Assembly (NCBI RefSeq): GCF_033296635.1
Contig: NW_026944067.1
Location: 186,001-250,000, forward strand
Source: Dichotomopilus funicola
Lineage: Eukaryota > Ascomycota > Sordariomycetes > Sordariales > Chaetomiaceae
Direction of reading: 5' to 3'
Length of the DNA stretch: 64,000 nucleotides
Shown here: piece by piece, positions 11,000-22,500 of the stretch
Layout: the number at the start of each line of letters is the position of its first letter
Numbering within the stretch: the stretch's first letter is position 1
Made by a program: the position numbers and the translations under genes
The notes under the pieces: model-generated
What the model was told of the DNA's origin: nothing
Seen by the model: the letters and a program-made list of their open reading frames with translations, nothing else
Databases searched by the model: none

Positions 11000-13171
11000 T
11001 TACTCCTCAGTATGACGCTCAAGCGCTTCCAATTCCGCAGCCAGCAGACTCCTCGCGGTGGTCGTCCGGGCCGTGATCGAGGTCTTGAACGGCATGACAA
11101 TCCTGTTCAAGTTGATTAGTCTTAATTCGGCTGTAAAGATGTGTTAACAAGGGGTGGAACATACGCCTGCCCCCTGAACGACCACTCCGGCTCAAACGGC
11201 GTGCGTTTGCCCTCCTCATCCAGGGGCCACTCGATTCGCAGTGTCGAAATCATCGTGGCCAGGACGATCAGCAGGCTGTTTTCTGCCAGTGCCCGGCCGA
11301 TGCAAATCCTGTACGCCGTTAGTCTCTCGCTCATTGTTTCCCCCTGAGAAAGGAAAATAGGTATGAAAGAAAAAAGGAACCTACCGCCTCCCAAACCCAA
11401 AATTCCCCACCGGAAACGGCTCCCCATTCCCCCCCTCCTCCTCAGGCAGATACCTCTCCGGCCAAAACCGCCCCGGCCGCTCATATACCCTCTCATCATG
11501 ACACATCGCCCACACATTCGGGTACACAATCGTGCCCTTAGGGATGAACATGCCGTTGTACACGTCGTCGGCGACACTAGCGTGCGGAATGCCCAGCGGT
11601 GACAGCGGGTTCATGCGGTAGGTTTCCTGCAGGATGAGGTTGGTGTAGGGGAGGTTGGGTAGGTCGGACCATGTTGGCAGGCGGTTTTCTTCTTTGTTGT
11701 TGAGGAGGGAGTCGAGCTCGGCTTGGGCTTTGTGTTGGACCGATGGGTTTTGCATGAGGTAGAGGACTAGGAGCATGAGGCTTGCTGCGGTCTATGGGGG
11801 AAAAGTAAATTAGTCCGTGGATGAATAGGGAGTGATGGGTAATGGTCTGTTGGGCTGGGTGCATACAGTATCGTTACCCGCGATGACAATCGTGGCGGCT
11901 GCGCCTTTGATATCTTCGAGGCTAAAGTCATTGACTTGGCCTTTGGCCTTGTTGGCGTCCCAGTGTCCCATTCGGGTGTGCACAAAGGAGTTGTTTTCCG
12001 TCCCAGCGGCCTGGAGCAGTCAGTTTATAAATCCTTATGGAAATCAAAAAGAGAAGGAGAAAAATAAAACCTGCCCTAGTCTTCAGCGTCGCCTCAAAAG
12101 GCAACCCAGTAAGATTCTGAATCGTCGGCCGCCACGTATGGGCATACCGCAGCCGTTCCATAAACGGAAGCCAGTCCGGCAGATATCGAGCTGTGACAAA
12201 CGCAACATCATCAGCCTTCCACATCCCCTCCCAAAAATCAAACCCACCTCACCCACACCATCAGCAAAACTCACTCGCAGGAATCCGATCCATAATCGAA
12301 CTCGCCGGCGCCCCCGACTTGCCCACTGCATGGGCGGTATCCCCCGCGAGCTTAATCCACGGACTATCACGACCTTCCACCTCAATCCCGTACGCAATCT
12401 TGAGCACGATAGACACCGAGAACCGCCGGACCGCCGTCAACCAGTCCTCCGGGTGGTCGATCGCCCCCAGACAGAACCGTAGTGCTTCCCGGCGCTGTAG
12501 TGCCGTGTACTGCGCAACTTTGGACTTGACAAAAGGGGGTTGGAGGACCTTGCGGTGGAGTTGGTATTTGGGACCCCAGCGGAGCCAGGTGAGGGTTGGG
12601 GACCAGCCCATTCTGAAGGTGTTAGTTAGCTGTAGTCTGTCAGGGGATAGCAGAATGAGAACGAGGACGCACTCCTCAAACATGACAAACCGAGGCCGGT
12701 CTGCATAGTTGGACCCGCGCTTGTCAAGCAGCTCAGTCGCCGCAGCGAGGGTGTTGAGAACAACCCATTTGGTGCCAAACGAGTGGAAGAAGAGGACGTC
12801 GGTGTCTATCCGTCAAGGAAAACCAAAGCGAATCATGTCAGTCCGGTCATCGTCACGTACGCTATGTACAGTACGAACCCCCAACATAACCGAAAATGAG
12901 ATCATGAGACTATACCATATTCCTTCGCCCAATCCGCATATCGCCGGAAGGCGGCATCTTGTGGAACGATCCGGTAGTGTCCCAACACGGGCTCCGCAGG
13001 CGGGCCGGGCGGGAGCGGTGGATTACCCGCGTTGCGCGACCAGAGAGCGCGATACACGCTGAACAGGACGATGGCGGCCAGTCCGAGCACGGCGATAGGG
13101 CTTGATGCGCCGAGGTTGAGGAGGCTGCTAAAATCTTGTTTCATGGCGTTGATGTGCTGTGGTTGCGCCAT
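11000..13171 (-). CDS. Cytochrome P450 monooxygenase, eight exons
   Basis: Exons (minus strand, 5' to 3'): 12916-13171, 12673-12805, 12275-12612, 12075-12190, 11867-12010, 11385-11791, 11165-11308 and 11000-11102, giving 546 aa. An N-terminal membrane anchor (about 22-42, AVLGLAAIVLFSVYRAL) is followed by the PPLPPGPP hinge. The I-helix oxygen-binding motif is AGNDTT, the K-helix ExxR is ETYR (about 385-388), and the PERF-type motif is FWPERYLPE. The heme loop is FGFGRRICIGRALAE with the ligand Cys467. It is an ER-bound monooxygenase; overall it resembles fungal O-methylsterigmatocystin-oxidoreductase-type P450s, but substrate is unknown. No biosynthetic cluster flanks it. One intron (12011-12074) only keeps frame if its donor is GC rather than GT; see findings. 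Confidence 0.9.
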
Positions 13172-14614
13172 GCTGAGCTCACTCTCACTCGCGCGTGATT
13201 GGCGAGGCCAGCTATGTGTTGATCAACTTGTTGGTATTTGGTGAGCGACTCAGTGTCCGGAGTTACCGGATCGACTAAACTGCCAAGCCGTCTCGTAGGT
13301 TTAAACCCCCAAATAACTATCGAACCATCGATACAAAAGAAGTAAGATGGAAGCGGGGGAATTTGTCATGTCATAACTAAAATCAGGGAAAAAATCTAGC
13401 AGCTGCTGTGTGATTTGAAGATCCCTGAGCTCTTGGTCGTGACGCTCCAGGGTCTGTCTCTGAGGGCTCGCATTGGTGGTTGGGGGATCTTTCGGCAGGC
13501 AATCCTTCCGCTGGCCTCTCACAGAGCTTCCCTATCAAGCGTCGAAACAATCCACTCCAAGGTGTCCACCGTCGACTACATAGTACCGGGACGGCCCGCC
13601 ATATGGCCTGCCCTTGAGAAGCGCGATGTGAGCCCCTCGAGTAATTACTCGTGCGAGATGGGCCACGTGTGTGCTGGAATGGACTCGACTTAAACGGCGG
13701 GATTGATCAAAGGGGAACATTCCTCCGTTTGCGCACTGGGAGCGTCGAAAACCCTAACCCTTGTACACTAACTATTGTACACTGAAACGAGTTGTCTCAC
13801 ATCCTCATCTGCTCGAGAGTTAACGGCATCGGCACTGCATAAAGGAGACATCATGTGACGAGATCATAGTTGTCCCGTCTCCTCCCAGCAACAACTTCCC
13901 ACCCCTTTTTATATTCTTTTGTTCTTGCGTTTCGGTGCAGAGGTTTGTTCAAACGCGGCATCGGGTGCAGGCCGTCGGTGTGACCCTTTACTTGGCAGTC
14001 CTTCCAGGGGTTCGAGGCATGGTGAGACCGCCACGGTAGGACCCGAATCCGGAGCAAGGGTCTGCAGAGAATAGACAGCAGCGTCCGATGCCATAAATGA
14101 AGGTGAATTGAATATGGTGCGGAAACAGCAAAGGATTATTACCTGTCATCGGATGTAAAACATTTGGCCATGGAAACTGGAAGGTCCCGTCGTCCGACCT
14201 CAACTGCCCGGTGTTGAATTGGAGAAAATGCGGGCAAGAACGGGCTGGGATGACCCGCCCGTTTGGACCCCCGAAGGGGATCAGCAGCCCCTGTCACTCA
14301 ACGATGGGGCACCCCACGACAAGGCGTTGGGGTTCGCGTGGGCGCGTCCCGGGCATCCTCATTTCTGCTGCAAACCCCAATTTCGACAACTGCCGTCGAA
14401 TCGTTCTTTTTTTGTTCTTACCTCTAAGCAACAAGCTCCTTGGGAGCAGTTGGTCCACTCCTTTTGGCCTCCAAACACCATAAACTATCGTTGTCTCTTG
14501 CTCAATTGCACTGGACATTGACCCGCCCATTCCTTTGCTTTCGGGTCTTTCATTTTCCTTTGCTATTTTCGACTCCGCGTAAAGCATCGACGTCCCAGAT
14601 ACCCATTGCCCACC
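13172..14614. other. Intergenic, divergent promoters
   Basis: Upstream of the P450 (minus) and the Ser/Pro-rich gene (plus). It contains AACCCTAACCCT at 13750-13761 and a pyrimidine-rich leader after about 14400. No coding exon supported. Confidence 0.5.
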
Positions 14615-15802
14615 ATGGCGACCAAAGGCCATACCCGCTCACGCTCGTCCATCGATCGGGTCATCGATCTGCTGGCAGACCTCGAAGAGACCCAAATCAC
14701 CCATCTTTTGGACGACCTCAACCACACCACCTCCAGCAACGTACCCGTAACCGATGCCATTGCACTGTTTGACCGTCATGTAAACAAGCCTAGCCGGCAG
14801 CGGTCGGTTCGGTCGCCCGAGCCCCTGAGGACGCTGCAGGCCGAGCTCGAACGTCGTCACAGCAAACGGATGTCGGCTGCTCCATCGCGGTTCCGGCCCG
14901 CGGCTGGTCCTGCTGCGACTTCCTCTGTTTCTTCTACCCAACCTCGCGCTTCTCTGGACCACATCTCCGTCTCTCCCGCAAGAGCACGATCACCTCCGCC
15001 CCCGGCCGTCTCCGAGCTCCCGACCATTGAGCTCCCGTCTTTCGAACTCCCCCCCATGGATTTCTTCGACCGGCCCAGCTCTCCTCTCCGTGCCCCTTCT
15101 CTCCGTCTCTCTTCCCCAGAACCCGTATCCATCGACGGCGAGGACGATGACGACGAGGACGAGCAAGACCACCTTGACTCCCGGGCCACCTCCATCAGCC
15201 GATCACCGTCCCCCTCCCGGCTTCCGCCTTCCTCGTCCGCGACCTTCCGTCCCCGCTCCTACAAGCGCATCAGCCGGCCCATCTTCCTCTCCCCGACCGC
15301 CACAGCCGAGCTACACCTCCTTCTCCTCGCCTTCTTCAACGAAGCCACGCCCGTCCCGCCCGTCTCACCGACTACTATCCACACCCCAGCAGCGGTCTCA
15401 CCCACCACCACCTCCTTCACCGGCATCCACCCTACAACAACCAGAAGCATACCCAGCACAGTGGCCACAACCACAGCCACGCCCTCGCCCACCACTCCTC
15501 TTTTCTCGGGCTTCTCCCACTCCCCGATTTTCCGCAGCCATTTCTTCGACGACGACGAAGACGACATGGAACCGACCACCCCCGGGCTGGAAGACCTGCT
15601 CGAGCCCTCGCCGGTTCGCGCGTCCAGCTTTTCTGCGATGGGAGGTCTGGGCCCCAACGGTGGAGGGAATGGAGGTGGTGGAGGGTTGGGGGTAGGAGGA
15701 GGATTAGGAGGGGGCTTGGGATTGAGGAAGGGGAGTGCGGGCGGGAGAAGTTTGAAGACGATGCCGAGTATTAGTAGTATGTTTGATTTGATGAAGCCGT
15801 GA
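14615..15802 (+). CDS. Ser/Pro-rich hypothetical protein with Gly-rich C-terminus
   Basis: Single exon, 395 aa, ATG 14615 (CACCATGG context, preferred over non-ATG triplets upstream). I do not recognise the family. Residues about 10-55 look structured: SSIDRVIDLLADLEETQITH and DAIALFDRHV. An acidic run (GEDDDDEDEQD, about 175) and a hydrophobic patch (TATAELHLLLLAFFNE, about 230-245) follow. A second acidic patch lies around HFFDDDEDDMEPTTPG (about 310-325), and the tail is a Gly-rich stretch ending SLKTMPSISSMFDLMKP. The rest is disordered Ser/Pro/Thr sequence. The C-terminal peptide and the N-terminal helix look like the constrained parts. No signal peptide or transmembrane segment. Function unknown; a cytosolic or nuclear adaptor is a guess only. 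Confidence 0.65.
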   Translation: MATKGHTRSRSSIDRVIDLLADLEETQITHLLDDLNHTTSSNVPVTDAIALFDRHVNKPSRQRSVRSPEPLRTLQAELERRHSKRMSAAPSRFRPAAGPAATSSVSSTQPRASLDHISVSPARARSPPPPAVSELPTIELPSFELPPMDFFDRPSSPLRAPSLRLSSPEPVSIDGEDDDDEDEQDHLDSRATSISRSPSPSRLPPSSSATFRPRSYKRISRPIFLSPTATAELHLLLLAFFNEATPVPPVSPTTIHTPAAVSPTTTSFTGIHPTTTRSIPSTVATTTATPSPTTPLFSGFSHSPIFRSHFFDDDEDDMEPTTPGLEDLLEPSPVRASSFSAMGGLGPNGGGNGGGGGLGVGGGLGGGLGLRKGSAGGRSLKTMPSISSMFDLMKP

Positions 15803-16240
15803 GGGAGGGAAGATTTGGGAGGTTACAAGGATGGCTGATGGGGAAGTTGGGAGAAAAGGGAGAAGGAAGGGTCTTATTTCATGCTACTTTCTCAGTTGGG
15901 ATGTTTGACTCTACCGGAGATTTTGGTGTTTGTAACTCACAGGTTTAATTTTTGAGAAGGAAAGTTGTACGATGAGCGTGAATGGGGTCAGTTTTGGGAA
16001 TCATATTTGGAGCTCTTTCGTTTCGGGCGTTTTTATTATTAGCATTCAAGACAAAAATCTAGAGATAGCGGCGGCATCCATGATATTTGATAATTTTAAG
16101 GTTGTTTTTATCTCTCAATGTTTTAATCTGATAACATTGTTGTTCCTGGGTATAAATACTTTTCTATCCTGGGGGTTTTCCGAGCGATGTTACACCTACC
16201 TATTCATACAACCATACACAACACGGATACTTCACCCCCT
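15803..16240. other. Convergent intergenic region
   Basis: Between two converging genes, AT-rich. A TATAAATA at 16151-16158 (plus) has no plus-strand gene behind it. Nothing else seen. Confidence 0.5.
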
Positions 16241-17936
16241 TCACAACGCACCCCCCAACAACTGCACAATCATCATCGCCACGCGAACCTTAATCCCGAC
16301 GCGTCGTTCCACCTTAGCAAAATCCTCCCTCGTCACCACACTCGTATGCTCCTCCTGCAACCACCGCTGCTCCTCCCCCAACCTCTTCTGCAAATCCGCA
16401 TTCTCCGTCACAATCATCGCGTTCGCTTCCAAATCCAGCGAGTAGCTCCGCTTCGTGTAATTCGAGCTCCCAATGATGCTGATGGAAGGGTCCATCTGAC
16501 CTGGTAAGGTGATCCACAGTCCCTTGGCGTGGTAGGTCCAGGCGCCCGGTTCGCCGACGGTGCCGTGCCGCCATTCGCGGAGGGTAGTGGTGGTGTCGAG
16601 ACCGCGGGCGTGGACTTCGCGGACGAAGCGCCGGGCTAGGAGGGTGTAGGCGCCCGGGAGCAGGCCGGATACGCCGGGGGAACCGTAGAAGCCGTTGGCT
16701 TGTGGGGCGGCGGTGATGACGGTGTTGTTGTGGGATTGGGTGGAGAGGAGGAGCTCGGTGAGTGAGGGGGCGGGGTTGAAGTAGCCGGCCGTGAAGGTCC
16801 AGGAGGATTTGGCGTATTGGGGGAGGGAGAGGGTTTTGAGGACGTGGGTGATGGCGGGTAGCTCGGTGGATGTGTCGGGGAATAGGAGCTGGGAGAATTG
16901 TGATACTAGGTAGACGGAGGTATCCCGCTTGTCCAGCGGGGTAGTGTCATGGGAGGTTAGGGGGGCGGTTTTGGGTGATATGAGCCCGGCCAGGAGGGAT
17001 GTCGATTCCTTAATGAACTGCTTAGGGTCTTCCAGGGGCGACGGCGCCGCGTTGTCCTCCGGCCAGACCATCCGGAACCCTGCTTGGGAGTCGGCCGGCA
17101 GGATCAGGAAGCTGAGCGAGGAGACGGCGTCCTGGACGTTGGCGAAGTATTCTGTAACATCTTTTGATGAAAATAGATGGTAACGGTCCTGCCGGTTGGT
17201 AAAGTAGTCGCTGGACAGGTTGGCGCCGGAAAGGATAATCTCGTCATCGACACCGTACAGCTTCATGTGCTGTAGACCCCAGCCCTCATTGATCCGTTTT
17301 GGAATGTGCCTTTTTCGGAGGCCCGTCAGGTTGGGCGTGTGGTACATGCGGATCTCGACCCGCTCAGGCCCAAACTCGGCGACGAGGGGGGCAAGTAGCG
17401 AGGCGCATGATGGATCCGGAGCCTCACGGGTCCCTCGCAGAGCGTCGGTAAGGATACTAAGGCGGAGTTCAGGTTTCGCGCGGAGGGCTTCTTGTAGGGT
17501 GGTTATCTGCCGGAGCCGTCTAATTAGCATCTACCCGGGCCTGCCCGGTGCTCGCACGCAGACTAACGAGTTCCAATTCCGATTTCCCAATGTACAGCGT
17601 CGACAAAAAGATGCGCCGCTCGGCCCCGCGGATTTTGTCCTTGAGTGCTTCGTAGAACTCGGCAGGTGTCCGCAGCACCTGGATCTGCGAGCCATGTATC
17701 CGAAACGAGGGCGCAATCCGGTCCAGCTCACCCACAAAGGGCGCCAGCATCCCGGCGCTCGACATGGGCGGAGGAGGTCCCGAGGAGGACGGACCGGCGG
17801 CGTGCATCGAGAATCGTCGGCATTGCGCTTGTTGGCCGAACCCGAATCGGAGGGAGGGGGTAACGTTAACTCCAGATGCGCCCGAAACCGGGCGCCTGAG
17901 CCTATGGGAGCATCGTGACACGCTCCTGGCTAGCAT
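16241..17936 (-). CDS. PGS1: CDP-diacylglycerol-glycerol-3-phosphate 3-phosphatidyltransferase (PGP synthase)
   Basis: Two exons (17568-17936 and 16241-17506) join in frame (ELEL|ITTL) across a 61-nt intron with donor GTTAGT and a CTAAT branch site, giving 544 aa. It makes phosphatidylglycerophosphate, the committed step to cardiolipin, in the mitochondrial inner membrane. The phospholipase-D fold is shown by two HKD motifs: HMKLYGVDDEIILSGANLS and HAKGLWITLPGQMDPSIS with IGSSNYTKRS. SILTDALRGTRE and FLSTLYIGKSELEL are typical PGS1 blocks. The N-terminus (MLARSVSRCSHRLRRPVSG) is an Arg/Ser-rich mitochondrial targeting sequence. Start at 17936 is the first ATG giving that presequence; the frame stays open further upstream, so a longer start is possible. 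It shares its upstream region with NDUFA12. Confidence 0.93.
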
Positions 17937-18149
17937 GTCCGTCGCAGAAGCCGGGTCCCAGAGCGAGGAATGGGGTTGCCGCAAAGGCTGGCGAGCGAGA
18001 GTGGCTCTTTGTGGAAGTCTGGGATCGAATTCGACGTTGGACTTGCCGAAAATGCGATTCTCCGGCCCCGCGAGTGGCCTTAGACAAGGAAAGGAACAAG
18101 GAAAGTCTTGGCAGTCCACGCATCGGCCGGGATCATTCCAAGCTCGGCG

Positions 18150-18171
18150 ATTGGCTGACCGTCCAACCAAT
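18150..18171. promoter_or_regulatory. Pair of CCAAT boxes between PGS1 and NDUFA12
   Basis: ATTGG at 18150-18154 (CCAAT on minus) and CCAAT at 18167-18171 lie in the 354-nt gap between two divergent mitochondrial genes. CCAAT is the known target of the HAP/CBC complex that controls respiratory genes in fungi; binding here is inferred. Confidence 0.45.
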
Positions 18172-18290
18172 GCCCCACTACCCTTGAGCTCCTGGTGTGG
18201 TGAAGCGGCCCCGAGCGCATTCCATCATCGCTGGGAGAGTTGAACAGCAACTTCACACCATCCCACGGTCGATTGACCCCCGCCGCAACC

Positions 18291-19117
18291 ATGTCGACCG
18301 TTACCAGGACCCTCGGCAATCTGCGCAAGATTGGCCTGAAGGTGGGTTTCTCGAAAAACAGATCTAACTCAACCGACCAGACGCTAACAGCATGATTGAA
18401 CAGGACTTCTGGCATCAACTCAACGTGAGCCCCTCTCGCCCGATCCGACGACTACGACAGTTTAGCTAACCCTCCCTCTTCCCGACAACAGTACATTGGT
18501 ACGGATATATCACACCACGACCAGCTTCGGTAGCTACCGAATCAGGAGGACGACGGTGACTGACGACCAAAATACAGGCGACACCAAAGCCGGCACTCTG
18601 ATCGGCACCGACAGGTTCGGCAACAAGTACTACGAGAACATGCAGGACGAGCTGCCCCGTTCGTGGCCCCGACTTCTTTCTCTTTCCACACCGGATCATA
18701 CATCTGACCTTCCACAGTCCGCACACGATGGGTTGATTTCGCTAAGCACGACTACGATGCGTACGCCCCCCCGCCACCCGTTTTTATCCTTCATATGGGG
18801 TAGATAAACCAGACTAACAAGCCCCCAGCGCCCACAGCGAACCCCTTTGGCACGCATGGCTCGCGTACGTGAACGACGTCCCGCCGAACCAGGACCCCCT
18901 CCGCGCGGCGGCCGACCGGCCGTGGGCGCCCAAGGAACATGTACCCAACCGGACGGCTACGCGTGGGGCATTTAAGACTTATAGCACGTTCGTCTCCTCC
19001 ATTTTTTATTGTTGACACTTTGTGGATGTAGGTGTGAGTGCTATTGTGGGTGCTGACTGGAAGTACAGGACGCAGCCTAAGATCAAGGCGTGGGAGCCGT
19101 TTGCCGCGCCGAGGTGA
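18291..19117 (+). CDS. NDUFA12: NADH:ubiquinone oxidoreductase subunit NDUFA12 (B17.2/13.4 kDa)
   Basis: An accessory subunit of mitochondrial complex I at the interface of the peripheral arm. Seven exons (18291-18341, 18404-18424, 18492-18498, 18578-18658, 18718-18760, 18829-18987, 19069-19117) assemble to 136 aa without a break. Recognised blocks: RTLGNLRKIGLKDFWHQLN, YIGDTKAGTLIGTDRFGNKY, ELPLRTRWVDFAKHDYDA, WHAWLAYVNDVPP and the C-terminal QPKIKAWEPFAAPR. The length matches the family (about 135-145 aa). Exon 3 is only 7 nt and exon 2 only 21 nt, yet both are needed for the conserved HQLN-YIGDTK join. The gene is divergent from PGS1 with shared CCAAT boxes. Confidence 0.93.
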
Positions 19118-19591
19118 GTGGGGTAAGGTGAGGACGGGAGATGGAGGGGTATGGTTGAATTGTACATACTGGCGGAAGAAATGGAATTTACTTCATTTTG
19201 CCGGGTTTTTCACAACTGCCCGATTTTCACATAGGGGACGAAGTGACAACTGGAGGACGCGGCGCCCAGGCTAAGTGCGACTTTGTAAGGAAACAAGCTT
19301 CGGATTTACTCAAGCAGGTGTCACAAGACCTTAACTCGGAACTATTGTCAACAACAATGCATTCAAACATGGGAATCCATCAAACGACATAGATCAACAG
19401 ATCAATCCCTAGGTAAACATCCAACACAACGAAACGAGATATAACTCTATGCGCGCATCTACACAAGTTGAGCGACACATGCAAGCAGCCAAACCATGCG
19501 AGGCTTATCTCCAACGCTAGGCTTAGAGAGAAATGGGCGTATGTACGGGTTACGGGCCGTATTTACCAAATGTACGGTTTGTTTAGCCAGT
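19118..19591. other. Convergent intergenic region
   Basis: Shared 3' flank of NDUFA12 and the transhydrogenase gene. No gene or RNA seen. Confidence 0.5.
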
Positions 19592-22500
19592 CTACTTAAG
19601 GCGAGCTTCGATGGCGGATTTGATGGCTACAAAGGAAGGTGTGTCAGCGATTTTCCGTAGCGTTCCACTAGCACAAGTGGGCAAGCTTACCTTCCGTCGA
19701 AACTCTCGCGTCTCCGAATAGCATCCGGGTGCCGGGCATGTAAAACATGGGGTTCGGAACGTCCGCTATTGTCACGTCAGCATCCATCCATCTCCGTCTG
19801 CCTACTGTTTCCGCCGAAGAACGGGGTCAGTGTCCGGCTTACCATATCCACTCGCCATCCCCCTCTTCATGACAACGACCTGCTTGCTCTTCCACGCATG
19901 CAGCACCGGCATACCCGCAATCGGACTACCGGGCTCCAACGCAATCGGGTTGACAGTATCATTCGCCCCAATCACCAGCGTCACATCCGTCTCCCCAAAA
20001 TCGTCATTAATCTCATCCATCTCCAGCACAATATCATACGGCACGCTCGCCTCGGCCAGCAGCACGTTACACTGGCCCGGCATGCGGCCCGCCACGGGGT
20101 GGATGGCGAACCGCACGTTGACGCCCTTGGCCCGCAGCATGCGCGTGATGTCGGAGATGGCGTACTGCGCTTTGGCTACCGCCATGCCGTACCCGACCAC
20201 GATGATGACGGATTCGGCGTTGGCGAGGGCCTCGGCTGTGTCGTCGATTGTGGTTTGGGTTACCGTGCCTTCGACTTTGTAGTCGCTGGTGGTGGGTGCC
20301 GAGATGCCGCCGAAGAGGACGTTGACGAGAGATCGGTTCATGGCTACGCACATGATGTAGGATAGGATGGAGCCTGACACGCCGATCAGGGCGCCGACAG
20401 TTGTGAGCAGGGAGTTGTCGAGCATCAGGCCTTCGGCTACGAGGGCAAAGCCGCTGTAGGCGTTGAGGACTGTGATGACGACCGGCATGTCGGCGCCGCC
20501 GATGGCGGCTGTGGTGGTGAAGCCCTTGAGGAAGGACAGCACGGTGTTGGCTGCGAGTGCGCCGGCCGCGAATAGCGGGGAGCCGGGTGCCATGGTGACG
20601 AAGGCGCCCATGGTGGCTACGTTAGTGGCGAGGAGGCTGGAGTTGAGAAGGTGACGGCCGGGGAGCATCAGTGGCTTGGAGGACATGCGGCCGGCGAGCT
20701 TGAGGAAGGCGACGATGGAGCCGGTGAAGGTGATCCCGCCGATGAGCACGCCCAGGTAGGCGGTCACCAGGTGCAGGGTGGACACGTGCGCTAGGTCGGC
20801 CATGACGCTGCCGATGCTGGTTAGCACGGCGGCTAGACCGACGACGGAGTGGAGCGCCGCGACGGTTTGCGGGAGGTCGGTGGGGGTGATGCGTTTGCCG
20901 ATGAGGAAGCCGACGATGGAGCCGAGGGCTGCGAGCCCGCCGAACTGGGTGAGGACTTCTGGGGAGAATCCTGCGGCCAGCAGCGAAGCGAGAACGCCAG
21001 ACCCGACGCCGAGCATGCCTAGCATGTTACCCATGCGGGCGGTCGCTTGGGACGCCAGGCTGGAGATGGAGGTGATGCAAAGGACCGAACTGACGAGATA
21101 ACCAGCCTGTACCAGACCAGCAGCGCCCGTAGACGCAGCGGCCAGGAAACCACCGCCGAACAGCACTCCCGGAATGGCGTACATCCATGGATATTCTGGC
21201 GGGTCGGTCGGCCGGCGAAACATGTCCAGCATCCGCTTCGTGATCACAAACCCGCCGGCCACGTTGACAAACGCCAACAGCACCGACGCAGCTCCAAACG
21301 CCTGCGGGATCGTTGACGGCAAAAGCCCGCCGCCTAGAATAAACAACCCACCCACGCCGACCATACCCGAGATGGCATTGGTCACGCTCATCAGAGGCGA
21401 GTGCAGCGCCGGCTGGACACCCCAAACAACGCGGTAGCCGATCAGCGAGGCCAGCGCAAAGGTAAACGCATTGCCCATGAACAGCGGGCCGGTCAGTTTG
21501 CCCAGAGCCAAAGCTGTGCCCATGCCGCCAGTGACAAGGCTGACTTCGCGCGTGGTCTTTTGGAAAGGGGTCAGGGCCACGACTTCGGCTTCCTTCTTGC
21601 CCGCAGCGGAAGAGGCAGAGGCAGCTGGGGCCGGAGGTGGTGCGGGACGAGGTGCAGGCGGGATGATCTGGCCGCGCTGTGTGACGATGGCGCCGCGGAC
21701 GACCTCGTCGGTCAGGTCTACGCCGTATTCCTTGTCCTTGGGGGCCATGGAGAGAAGGAACTTGGTGATGTTGTTGGAGTACAGGGTCGAGGACTGCGTC
21801 GGCAGTCGAGAGGGGAGGTCGGTGTACCCTGGGATGGTCAGTATATGCACTTCAAGACCTCCAAGGGGCGAGAGAGGGGACAGGACTCACCAATAATCTT
21901 GACGTCCTTGTAGGTGACCATCTTGCCAGGCTCGGTCTTCTCGCAGTTTCCGCCCGCCTCGGCAGCCAGATCCACCACAACCGACCCGGGCTTCATGATC
22001 TCGATCATGGCCTTGGTAATCAGCTTGGGCGCCGGCTTTCCCGGAATCAGCGCGGTCGTCACGATGATATCGACCTCCCGCGCCTGCTCCGTAAACAGCT
22101 TCATCTCGGCCGCGATAAACTCCTTGGACATTTCCTTCGCATAACCCCCCGTGCCCGACCCCTCTTCTTTCAGTTCCACTTCGATGAACTCGGCACCAAG
22201 TGACTGGACCTGCTCTCGGGCAGCCGAGCGGGTATCAAACCCGCGCACAATCGCACCCAGCCTTCTCGCCGTGGCAATCGCGCTCAGCCCAGCCACGCCC
22301 GCGCCGATGACCAACACCTTCCCCGGCGGAATCTTGCCCGCGGCCGTGACCTGACCAGTAAGAAACCGACCAAAGTTGTTCGACGCCTCCAGCACTGCCT
22401 TATACCCCGCGATATTCGCCATACTGCTCAGCGCATCAAACACCTGCGCCCGCGAAATCCGCGGGATCAAGTCCATCGCAAACGACGTCACCTTGCGCGC

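Noticed and set aside
16151..16158. Plus-strand TATAAATA
   Set aside because: No plus-strand gene follows; it lies in the convergent 3' region of PGS1.
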